From assembly GCF_002775205.1 (NCBI RefSeq), contig NC_036445.1, positions 28,631,953-28,695,952 on the forward strand: a stretch of DNA of 64,000 bases. Direction: 5' to 3'. Made by a program: the position numbers and the translations under genes. The notes under the pieces were generated by a model. That model worked only from the letters and a program-made list of their open reading frames with translations, searched no databases and was not told the origin of the DNA. Origin of the DNA: Xiphophorus maculatus. Taxonomy: Eukaryota; Chordata; Actinopteri; Cyprinodontiformes; Poeciliidae. This document shows, one piece after another, positions 24,401 to 33,912 of the stretch (position 1 is its first letter; every line of letters begins with the position of its first letter).

Positions 24401-25021
24401 TTTAGGGATGGAGACCCCCCTCCCCCGAAGGTCAACAAGGCCGTGTTTGAACACTGACAACTAACGCTAAACCAGCCTGCAGTGATGCCCAGGGGGGGGG
24501 GCCCTGTGTGCTTAGGATGGCGCCTCTTTGTCCAGGGTTGCTCATGCATCGCTAACGGTTCCAGGAGGACATCACAGTCCCACGTAGAAACAACGTCAGC
24601 AGGGTGCACTTACTCCATGTTCAGCACGGAGACGAGCTGAACCCATGATCTGAGCTGCTCCGTGGATTGAAACTTTGCCTAAACGCTTTCACCATGCAGA
24701 AAAGCGATGCGTGCAGGGACTGCTTTTCAAACAGACAGGCTGCTTACTCTTGACAACGGATCCACACAGTGAGTTGTCTTGAAAACTACATGGATTTCAG
24801 ATTGGATTTATAAACGGGTGGGGATATATTCTTAAAAAAGTGGAAGGATGAAAACTGACAACCAGAGGAGCACTGGAATCCACTCTAACCTTGAGGTCTG
24901 GGATGCTGAACTTGTGATTGGTGGAGAGGTTGTTAGTGCGTGTGGTTGCTGCCATCAGCTTGTCCCATGTCTGTTGGCAGGTCTTCTCTCCAGGAGCAGA
25001 GATGAGCCAAAACTCGGTCAT
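18440..25021 (-). CDS. atp6v1c1: atp6v1c1, V-type H+-ATPase subunit C 1 (complete)
   Basis: Subunit C of the V1 sector links the catalytic head to the stator of the proton pump and controls V1-Vo assembly on endomembranes. Exons, in transcription order: 25021-24890, 24350-24283, 23385-23300, 22273-22179, 21983-21892, 21600-21502, 21429-21361, 21269-21177, 21053-20960, 19980-19883, 19798-19672, 18538-18440. Total 1152 nt, 383 residues plus stop; human C1 is 382. It starts [20 protein letters not shown] and ends with [20 protein letters not shown] then EFKV. All junctions are GT-AG and the phases close. The start ATG follows a 5' UTR acceptor (TTTCCAG at about 25044). It is convincingly C1, not C2. 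Fish may carry a/b copies, which I cannot separate here. Confidence 0.97.
19319..19466. repeat. 43-bp tandem repeat, 3.4 copies, palindromic unit
   Basis: Three identical 43-bp units (19319-19361, 19362-19404, 19405-19447) and a 19-bp partial. Each unit contains TGTTCAAACA-GA-TGTTTGAACA, a 10-bp-arm inverted repeat; the tandem joins also create GAACA-CA-TGTTC. It lies in the last atp6v1c1 intron. Confidence 0.95.
20112..20567. mobile_element. Non-autonomous hAT-like element (456 bp)
   Basis: Terminal inverted repeats CAGTCCCTCTGG at the left and CCAGAGGGACTG at the right, followed inward by T-rich and A-rich tracts, the pattern of hAT MITEs. No transposase frame. A clear 8-bp target duplication was not seen. 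It lies in an atp6v1c1 intron. Confidence 0.6.
21666..21780. mobile_element. Palindromic MITE with flanking direct repeat
   Basis: Element 21672-21774 has 23-bp terminal inverted repeats with one mismatch (TACGGAAGAGGATTAGGGCC then ACC on the left). A perfect 24-bp palindrome fills the centre (21711-21734, core CTGACTTTAAAGTCAG), separated from the ends by A- and T-runs. CAGTTC occurs immediately on both sides (21666-21671 and 21775-21780), consistent with a target-site duplication. It lies in an atp6v1c1 intron. Confidence 0.85.
22330..22620 (-). mobile_element. Decayed teleost DNA-transposon relic
   Basis: On the minus strand it resembles the family at 27670-27993 (a lead-in of the type TTCTGAAGGCCCTGGATTTT then a TTTATTTAAATACAATT stretch). 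Diverged and non-coding, in an atp6v1c1 intron. Confidence 0.4.
23740..23996 (+). other. Exon-like open frame antisense to an atp6v1c1 intron
   Basis: Follows a good polypyrimidine tract and acceptor (TTTTTTTCCTCACAG|AT, exon start 23740) and stays open to TAA at 23994-23996. It reads [20 protein letters not shown], then [12 protein letters not shown] and [18 protein letters not shown]. Composition resembles a disordered protein tail. No start codon, partner exon or poly(A) signal was found, and other frames here are also open, so chance is possible. Unrecognised. Confidence 0.2.
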
Positions 25022-25700
25022 GGTTACAGCTCTGGAGAAGATTCTGGAAACTGGAAGGAAAGCCGTTTTAGGAATATTTTCAATTATTTCCACAATTATA
25101 TAAACATTTAAGTTAGCAATAGAAAGCACTCTACTAATAAATTGTTATTCCTTGACTGCAATACATCTAAGGCGACGTACTGACATGGTTTTTATATGTA
25201 AAATGCAGCAATGGGTGGTCATACTATACCATTAGGCTAATGAGAAACTCATTCAATAGGAATGTCCATTATTGTTCTGGCCTTAATTTATTGCCTTCTC
25301 TATTCGACTTCGCTCCCGGCTACTAACCAAACAGCAGTACTGAATATTACCCAAATAACGTGTTGAAACAACGGCAGAAAACGATAGTTAAGGTCAAGCA
25401 ACATCCAGCAGGGATTAGCTGCCGCTAGCCACTGGGCTAGCTATGCTAACAACAACACAGGTGTTTTTTTTCCGAGCTCCTTAACTATTTCACTCACCCG
25501 TATGCTAACTGCGTTGGTGTTACTGGTGGAAATACAGCCGCCTGTAGTGATTCTATGGCTTGACAATGTTCATAGTTGCCATTCAGCGCAGGTCGTGAGG
25601 TCTCCTGACAGCAGCATCAGAGTCAGCTGATCCAATAGAGGAACCGGAAGGCCTCTGTCAGGCTTACCGAGGAGGCCGCAGCGACACCCACTGGTACTAG
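25022..25700 (-). promoter_or_regulatory. atp6v1c1: atp6v1c1 5' UTR, first intron and probable promoter
   Basis: A non-coding first exon probably ends at about 25499 with a good donor (CGG|GTGAGT on the minus strand). It splices to the acceptor TTTCCAG just upstream of the ATG. Upstream at about 25580-25700 the sequence becomes less AT-rich and holds a CCAAT motif and an E-box (CAGCTG). I saw no perfect CLEAR palindrome. Start site unknown. Confidence 0.45.
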
Positions 25701-26039
25701 AATGGTAGTGCAGTACGAGTTGTTTTTTACAGTGGTATTGAATGAAGGAAGATATTAAATAACTCTATAGATAGATATAGGGTGTAACCTTTCGTATATC
25801 TTGCTGGTCCATATTAGTTATATTTTTCTATATTTTGTGACATCTTCTTTTAGTAGTTTAAACATCTCTACTAGCTATTTTCCTTACCTTGTAATAGCAT
25901 CTTTAACTGCATCTCCTTTGGGTAATTCTGAGTCTATTTGTGTATTTATTCTCTCATTTGTTCTCTTCCATATGATGCAACTTTATAGTTTTAACCATAC
26001 CAAGCAAAGAAACCTCTCATAGAAGACTCTAAAACAATA

Positions 26040-26130
26040 TAATATCAGAATAAACTTTATTGGCTAAGGTTGTGTGCGCAAACATGGAATTTGACTTCAG
26101 TTTTCAAGCACTCACAGCACACAGACATAA
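26040..26130 (-). mobile_element. LINE 3' tail, reverse orientation
   Basis: ATCAGAATAAACTTTATTGG followed by a 'GTGCGCAAACATGGAATTTG' phrase, the reverse complement of a common fish LINE 3' end. Truncated. Confidence 0.5.
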
Positions 26131-27452
26131 AGTATAACGATAGAAACTTCAGAGGAGATAAAATGAAAAATAAAAAGAAAAATATGCATATAAACTAACC
26201 CATTTAATAAATTGCAATATCACTGAAAAGTCCATATATATTAAGTAAAATATTAAATAGATTAATTACACTTTTAGATGTTTGAAAGCTTTCATTTCTG
26301 TTAATTGTGATAATTTTCCACTTACAGGTAATAAAAACATGACATTTAAAATTTAAATATTACATCAGACCAATTAAAAAAACATTTTTAAAAAACAAAT
26401 GTGGATTTAATGAAATGTTTGCATCATACCTGTTTAAGGTTATTTTCAAAGGTCCTTTTAATTTAAGATCCATTGGGACATGCATTCTAATTTATTATAC
26501 ATGCAGTCAACAATTATGAACAAGGGCCCCAATACTGTTTGGGTCCCCAGTCAGTTTCTTTAGTAATGTGTCCCTAGCAACAGCGGTGTAGATATTACAT
26601 TAGAAACATTGCAGAGAAAAAAATATGTTGTCAAAGGTCACTTTTTTTGTTGCCATTTATGGTTTTGACAAATGTCAAAAAAACAATAAACTATAAGACC
26701 TCCACCTCAGAGTCAAGCTACCGTCGACATCCTCTATTCTTTAGCATTTTATTAGAGCAGGAGACAAATGATGATTGGTGACAAGTCAGTGGCACTTGAG
26801 GTTTGAGGGTTGCTAAATTTAGGCAAGTCAGGTCAGGTTTCCTGATTATGGGTGTCTCCTGCAAAGAAAGCGAGGAAAACGCCCCCAAAGGGACATGTTT
26901 ATAGTTTAGTGGGCCTGGGCTTTATTGTTTGGGACACAATGCTTGGTCTGTCTGGAGCCAACCCTCGACATCAAACAGCAGGCTAGAGTTTGCCCGTGGC
27001 TGGCAACAGGCCAGTCTGCAGGGACATTATCAGGACACCACATGCCAGCGCTGGGCACTGTGCCGCTGGGAGTCCGGTGTGCGATCAGCTGAGGCTCAGT
27101 GAGGATGAAGCTGTTTCCAGTACTGCTTCTGCCACAAACGGCAATGTGGAATGTTTTTTTCCTGACATTTCTATGGAGAATAGGCGCCTGGAAGCATTCA
27201 AGAATTTAAACGTAGTAGAATAGATCTGCCGACTTTTGTCATTTTTTGTTGCTAGCGCGTCTTCTCTTTTTTTATTTCTCTTACTGAATAGCAGTATACA
27301 AATGAACAATTATATTGTTGTTCAAGCAGAAATCTGGAGAGCTAAAGTAAACTGCTACGTTTTTATTATGAAGGCAAAAGAGTGTTTTTAATGTTTTTTA
27401 GAAACGTTATTCCTGCATGCAACTAGTTCAACTATCGTGCAACTGTCTGCCC

Positions 27453-27533
27453 TCTATAGTTCACACATAGATGAACTATAGATGGTAGCCCAACTGCCAT
27501 AGTTTACCAACTACCAATTGGTAAACTATGGCA
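27453..27533. repeat. Pair of perfect hairpins
   Basis: Hairpin 1: 11-bp arms TCTATAGTTCA / TGAACTATAGA (27453-27482). Hairpin 2: 16-bp arms TGCCATAGTTTACCAA / TTGGTAAACTATGGCA with a 7-nt loop (27495-27533). They are 12 bp apart. Confidence 0.85.
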
Positions 27534-27669
27534 CCTCCATTTTGCAAGAGCAACATATAAACCACCTGGCATTAAGCAAACCCAAAAAACTTTTAGAATA
27601 GAAATGTTCTTTATTACATTACATTATTACTCTGATACATTTTTGTTTGAAAATTTCCACAACTTTACA

Positions 27670-27993
27670 CAACCCTGATCCAGCACACTGTCCTCTCACT
27701 AATGTTCTCAAGCAAACACCTGAGGCCTGTCCAGAAACGGGGTGTTTATATTAAGATAAAACTATAAACAGGTTGCATCAAATTCTAGGTATTAGAGTAA
27801 AGGGAAATTAATACCAACATACACTTTTCAGTTGTTTTTGTAACATCTTATTTTGCTTCTTCTTCACAAATTGACACTTTTTATGCTGGTCTTTCACATA
27901 AAACATTCCAATGAAATACTGTGAAGTTGGTGGTTGAAACTTGACAAAATATGAAAGGGTTCAATGGGTGTGAATACTTTTGCAAGCCACTGG
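27670..27993 (+). mobile_element. Teleost DNA-transposon relic
   Basis: Runs from a 'CACTAATGTTCTCAAGCAAA' phrase to the terminal GTGAATACTTTTGCAAGCCA. A middle phrase resembles 'TGGTCTTTCACATAAAA'. Same family as 16780-17298. Non-coding. Confidence 0.55.
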
Positions 27994-29843
27994 ATATTTG
28001 ATAACACAGTAGAAAATAAAACTCACGCTTACAGCTTTTTAAAATAAGGTCTTGCTTGATTCATGGGAATTAGGTTTTATTTCCCAGAAAGAATACACTA
28101 TACTCCTTTCATTTTAGTCTGAGACACACTCTCATAAGTTCATGATCTGACATAATTATGAAGTTTAAAGACACTCTGTCTTTTGCAGGGTGGAGACAAA
28201 GGTTAAATGTGCATCATTTGTCAGACTGCGTTATTGTTTGCCCTTCAGGTACTATCTTACAGTCTCTCTCCACCTCTTTGATACAATTGTTGAACATGAC
28301 ATGTCAAGAAAATGGCTGCAGATAAGGGTTGATTCATCTTTTCAGTTTATTTTTAGGTAAATTATTTTATTTCTTTCCCTCCTGGATAAATGCTTTCGGA
28401 TTCTTATTTCAAATCACATCAAAAATAATGCTTTATATTTGTTGCATTCACGGCTGAACAAATGCTGCTCAGTTTAGTCTCGCATACATACTCATCACAT
28501 GAACAAAAATGTATAAAACATGGTCATAAATGTCTGACTTATTCATTTGATTTTGGAAAGAGTGTCCGGCTTGTCAACACAGACTCTGAATAGCAGGGAA
28601 GGTCCAGCCAAGTGTGTTGTTATATGGGTTCTTGGATCCAGTTGCGTTTCTTTTTCCCTGATTATCATGCAGATCATTGTGAGACATTTGTTTGCATTTC
28701 CTTTCTGCTCACTGGCATTCTCTGGCAAAAAGAGGGGAAACCATGTCTGTGTGACTTAACAACACCACAGCAACTTGCATAAAATCAGTTCATAGAGGAT
28801 TTGTGCAGTCGCTCATGTCCACATGATGGATTAATGGCCTAATAATTAAACGTGGATTTACAAAGAAGACCTGATACCTAAACATTCATTATATTGGTGA
28901 CTAAGAGCTGCAATTTATTGTAAAAAAAAAAGAAATAAATTGGATGTTGTTTAATACATTTTTTTCAGCTGTTACCCATTTAATCGGTTTTAAAAGGCCT
29001 GTTTTGTTCTGTCTGACTGGAAATTCAATCAGACCCGATTTAGGGTCTGCCTAAATCTGTGCACTGAGGTAATCTGTTTGCAATGTTTGCAGATATGAAT
29101 TCCTGCAGCACAATGCAGCCACTGGAGTATTTGGCCTGACGGTGGGTGGTACGCATGTCCCTCTGTCGCATACCCAACGGGCTGCGCTGCCTATTATGAG
29201 CCAAACAATGGAAATCAGGAGCAAGCTTTACTGGAAGCCACTCTAGATGCTATGTATGATTAGCCTTATATATACATAGCCTCAGTTTGTGTCGCAGAAA
29301 ACGGGCACAAAACACGGAACAGCTTTTGTGCCGCAGCCCGAGGAAAGCCTCTCCGGTCTTTACAATGGACTCTCAGTAATAGTTTTATTAGTGAAACAAA
29401 CAAGGCCATTGTTTATTTTGCCGCAAGGCACATTCAGATTTCATCTAACAATTTGAAGATTTTTTTTTTTTTTTAAAGGAACACATCATGCATGAACTGC
29501 TGCAGGTTCTGAAATATATTTGGGTCAATCAAGGTGGCAAATACTTCGTGGATATTGTTGTTTTTGGAAAACAGAGGATTTTCATAGGCGATTAAGGCTT
29601 GTAGGTTCACTGGGGCAAAGTTTGCTGGATTGTAGCTTTTGTAGCGTGATAAGAAGCTGCTGTTTGCATGTGGCTATTCAGAATAGGCATGCCTTGTTTG
29701 TGTGTTTTGGTTATGGGTACTGTGTGTTCTCCGACTGTACAGAAAACGCTCACTTAAGAGAACATGGAGTAGCTATGACAAGGCAGACTTCAGGAGATCT
29801 TTGCACCTGGGAAATAAAACACACAGAAACAGCTTCATTCGTA

Positions 29844-29868
29844 ATATATATATATATATATACATATA
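29844..29868. repeat. (TA)n microsatellite
   Basis: Alternating TA run with one interruption. Confidence 0.85.
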
Positions 29869-31283
29869 TTTAAATTTGTGGCTAAAAGTCCATCTGCAAC
29901 TTATTTTGCTGCTTTATGCTGGCATGATGTGAGAAAACACTTCACTTCTGTGTTTGGCAAACAGTTGTTGGGCTTTCCTTGTCACCCTCCTCCTCCAGTG
30001 TTGAGGAGGGAGACATGTAAATTCATCTTCTCAAAAAAAAAAAGGAAAGAAGGAAGGAAGAAAGGAAAAAGAGAGGGGCAGGCACAACTCAAAGTCATAG
30101 CAACTGAGGCTGTGGGACAAGAAAGTCCTGTCTTAGCATGAGCTTTAAGAAAAATAAAATGAATGTAATATCTGATTGTGACATTAGGAAGATTCTGATT
30201 GATTTATTATAGGCAGGAATATTCCACAAACTTTACTGGACAACATTTGGTCCTCACTGAACAGCCATGGAAAATGCGAAGAAGACATAGCACAGGTAAT
30301 CAGAAAAAGTACGGATTATCAAATGTTTGCCAGATGGGTCGGATCGTAACAGATGCATTATACGATAAAAAGGAAATTTGAAAATTAATTTAACTTCAAC
30401 TGATGACATTAAAGTTAAATTAAATTCTAACAGCAGCAGCTTCTTCCTGGAGATTGTTTGTCATGTGCTCCACTGCAGCAAAGAAAAATGCCTGATGTGT
30501 TTATTGTATTGTATTATGCATAAAAATGTTAACTTAGAAAAAGTGAACAATCTAAAGAAGACTTGTTAATAGGACAGCATAAGTAAGAAAAAATACTATT
30601 TCACTTTGTTGCGGTTCCAGCCCAAACATTTAATACCAACATGTATAACAGCTTTGCTCTTCCAACTGCTTTAATGACAAACAAAAAGGCAACAGTTATT
30701 GTCACCCATGCTAAAATAATATGCTTATTTATTGTTTAAGTCATTAAAATATATTAAGTGCGTTTTGTTTGTGTAACTGGAAATATTTCCATACAGCCAA
30801 ATTTAGTGAAAATGTAGTTGCCTTCTTTCAGCCAGCTGCATGGCAGTGTGAAGCAGTAAGTGGTACCAGTTAACTGAAAGTCTAGTCTATCCAACATCCT
30901 TCTGGCATCTCATTAAGAGCAATTTGTAACGAATTAGATGTAAAATTCTAGTTCTTTGAAAGTTTTAAAATGATTATTTTATTACCTCAGAGTAGCTTGG
31001 TTCCATAGCTTGCCATGCATATTGTGTACAAAAAGTACTATGAATGAGAACTTAAAATATTTTTTGTTCTTAATGAATTTACATCAAAAAAGTGACATTT
31101 TTCTAATTGCTAGGATATTTCGGTGTGGAGTTTCTACCACTTCCCATATTAATTTAAATTTGACAGAGCGACGTCAATCTGAAATTAATCAAGCTCTTTC
31201 ATCATCTCTATGAGATGAATTGCTTTTCACTATTATTTTTTCGTTATTAATGTTATTGAAATGAATGCGACTATTAATCATAG

Positions 31284-31847
31284 GCGCCGGAACAGGAGGG
31301 TCAGGGGCCCATTACCTCCCCCCTTCGTAACGTGATGATACGCTGGGACTATTAGGTTCTCCTGCTGCTCTAAATTGGCATTGAGGATATCTGACATCTA
31401 TTTTTTTTTTTTTTAATTTTACAAATATTTGACCAGTCGTGATTTTCGTCATATCTATCTATCCTCGGCATAGTTGTATTGTGCGTATTTTGGACTTGTA
31501 ATAAGTAGCACAGCAGAGGGCTCCCGCAGCTGTACGGCTGGTCGCACTGTGTGCACATTGAGAGCTGAATGCTCTGTGTAAAGCTGCCTTCTGCATGTTC
31601 CCCACTGACAACTTTTAACATTTTTTTACTGATTATTTTCCACCAAATGTCTATGACCGCAGTGCATTTAATAGCAAACAATCATCGAATCTAGCCAGAC
31701 CGCAGCGCATGATAGACCCTAAAACGTTGTAAGGGATGTTTGCTGTTTACTACGGGACAAATTACGACAAACCCACTGAATTGATCATAGGTGATGAAAA
31801 CACCCCACGGCACCCCCACCCACCTCAAAAATGAATCCGGCGCCGCT
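31284..31847. mobile_element. Possible element bounded by GGCGCCGG motifs
   Basis: Left boundary ATAGGCGCCGGAA, right boundary ATCCGGCGCCG in inverted orientation, with a CpG-richer interior than the flanks. The short inverted ends suggest a transposable element, but no target duplication or coding frame was seen. Confidence 0.25.
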
Positions 31848-32061
31848 GCTACTGACTTAAAAATTGTCTCCATATCGGCTGTCGGAATTTACTGAAACTA
31901 TTTCCATATCGCTTTTATTTTGTTAAATTGCCGGATGTGTCTTCATTTTGTACTTTCCTGCTTGACGCTCCCGAGTGTCGGTCACTTCCGTCGTCTTCGT
32001 TCAATCAGTTGTAATAAATGAGTGGTGCCAGCAGCTAAAATACGCAACTCTCACTGTTTCT

Positions 32062-32106
32062 ATGGCAGCTGCAGCTTTCTTTGTCAGTAAACCCAACACG
32101 CTTTAA
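32062..32106 (+). promoter_or_regulatory. azin1 short AUG upstream ORF
   Basis: ATG at 32062 opens a 14-codon frame (MAAAAFFVSKPNTL) ending with TAA at 32104-32106, two bases before the ATT that starts the conserved upstream frame. Only relevant if transcription starts upstream of 32062. Confidence 0.45.
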
Positions 32107-32108
32107 AA

Positions 32109-32919
32109 ATTCCGCCAAAAAGGAAAAAGCGTTCTCGTCCCAGTTTTGGGTCTTCAGCCAACGTAAGTAGCGTTAGCTGGTTCCACTGTTAGCTCCTTGT
32201 TAGCCATCGCTTGCTGTTTGCTAAATTAAGCGGGACGGACATGTTTGCCTGGTGTGAATGCCTAAAAATGCTATTAACGTGGTTGATATGGTAGTAACTT
32301 TACTCAGATTGTATAAAAAACGTTCAAATGACTGCCTTGAAGGTGGCTTCATGCTAATATCCGATAAATGACACAGTAATAATAAGCTAAGGGAGAAATT
32401 ACAAATGAATCAATGTCATATTAGGTGACTTAATATTGTTTGGCGGATGAGGAGTAATAAAGTTTTACGGTCATAATGTGATTGTAACTCTCCCACTTAT
32501 GTTTGTGTGTTTATAGGTATATATTTTAATGTGCGAGTTTATGGTTTCATATTTTAAAAAAATAGTAATTGTAGGATTATACCCATAAGTATATCAAGTC
32601 CTTAGCCTCTATTTCTTTCTTTCTTACTAAAAAAAGTGATAGTTGATTTGTCAATAAGTAAACTAAACTAGTCATTTAGTAATGCCTTAATTACTAGCTT
32701 AGTAATTAAGGCATGTAAGTAATAGGAAAGGAAAACCATTATTGGGCTACTACTTGCTGTGTTTTTTGTCTTTTAACTTGGTCAGTAATTGTTTTGTCTT
32801 CCTCTCTGTCCTCCTCTGGTTCTCTGCAGGTGTTCAACAACTACCCAGAGGATCTAGGGGCAGCTCTTAACAGAGAGCCGTTTGACTTCAACGCCGAGCC
32901 GCCTTGGGATCCTAGCTGA
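32109..32919 (+). promoter_or_regulatory. azin1: azin1 conserved non-AUG upstream coding region (uCC), polyamine sensor
   Basis: Joined frame 32109-32162 plus 32830-32919, 47 codons then TGA at 32917-32919. It starts at ATT (32109), continues PPKRKKRSRPSFGSSAN across the splice, then VFNNYPEDLGAALNREP, and ends NAEPPWDPS. The frame is open only from 32091, has no AUG, and ATT is the first plausible near-cognate codon. In AZIN1, a conserved upstream region initiated at AUU contains a PPW motif where high polyamine stalls elongating ribosomes. The resulting queue raises AUU use and lowers AZIN1 synthesis. The PPW motif is present six codons before the stop. The join across the intron keeps phase exactly. 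Confidence 0.88.
32682..32714. repeat. Perfect 15-bp inverted repeat, 3-nt loop
   Basis: Arms ATGCCTTAATTACTA and TAGTAATTAAGGCAT around GCT, in the intron that splits the azin1 uCC, about 115 bp before the uCC second exon. Confidence 0.85.
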
Positions 32920-33912
32920 TAGCGGACGAGTTCCTCACTGGACTCCTCCATGTAGGTACATTGATGCCTCTTATCAGAAGATACACAAATAGCATTTTCA
33001 CGTACCTTTTTTTTTTACGCAGTGTATCTCAGTTGGAAGGCTACTTCTGTTCAGCCTCTGTATCGAAAAACTGTCCCACATAAATTGCAGAATGGCTATA
33101 TTTAGATTCAAACCTCTTAGATGTATTTTTGGCTTTTGTTGCAAAAAAAAAAAAAAAACATTGCATGTTTTTTTTTTTGTTTTTTTTTCAGCTACAGACT
33201 TTCTAATTACACTTAAATATTCCCTTTGCTTCTTTAACATTTTGCTACAAAAGGCAATGAAGTACAAGTTGACTGTCAGCAGTGGCTTCTAATGTAATAT
33301 TTGCTGTTTAAAAATGTACTGAAAAGACAACAGAGTAGACATTACAGGTCACAGTTAGCAATAATTACCTCACCTTCACCGACATGGCAACTTTATCGCA
33401 ATATTTGGCAACTTTTCCAGCAAAAGATCAGTGAGTTGTTTATGTTTTTTAATGGGTTCATAGTTAATGAAATTGATTTTATTAGCCTAAGTAACACTTT
33501 TTTTAATCATTGTGATATAAACAAATCAAGTTAAGACTAGGTGAGCATACACAGAAACAAAACAAAATGTGTGCCCGAAAAAAAGGAAGGAAAAAAAAAG
33601 TCCAGTACAGGCATTTGTAATACGGAGTGTGTTTTCTGATGAAATTGCAGAGGAAAAATAATAATTATAATAAAGGGAAACAAATACCAATAATAAAGGG
33701 GGGAAATGAATGTTTAATGAAGTTACTAATAGAGCTTTATGTTGCATTAATGTTTTGAAACATTCCCAGCAGATTTTGACTTTTTTTTTTTCCCCCTCCA
33801 CAGTTTGTTGTGTAAATCTAGGACCCCAGGGGCTTGACGTGCAGCCACGAAAACCACTCTTGACCAGCTCCGTTCTTTATGCCTGTCGGATCAGAAGACA
33901 AAGATCCAGAGG

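Larger units (their letters stand above)
25701..31999. other. Spacer between divergent atp6v1c1 and azin1
   Basis: About 6.3 kb without a supported gene. Seen: a reversed LINE 3' tail (26040-26130), a DNA-transposon relic (27670-27993), two adjacent perfect hairpins (27453-27482 and 27495-27533), a (TA)n run (29844-29868), and an element-like stretch bounded by GGCGCCGG motifs (about 31284-31847). The right end will contain the azin1 promoter. Confidence 0.6.
32000..32951 (+). other. azin1: azin1 5' leader: two non-coding exons and intron
   Basis: Exon 1 ends at 32162 with donor AAC|GTAAGT. Exon 2 starts at 32830 after CTCTGCAG and ends at 32951 (CAT|GTAGGT) or four bases later. The leader then splices to 33804, 109 nt before the main ATG. 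Transcription start not determined. Confidence 0.7.
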
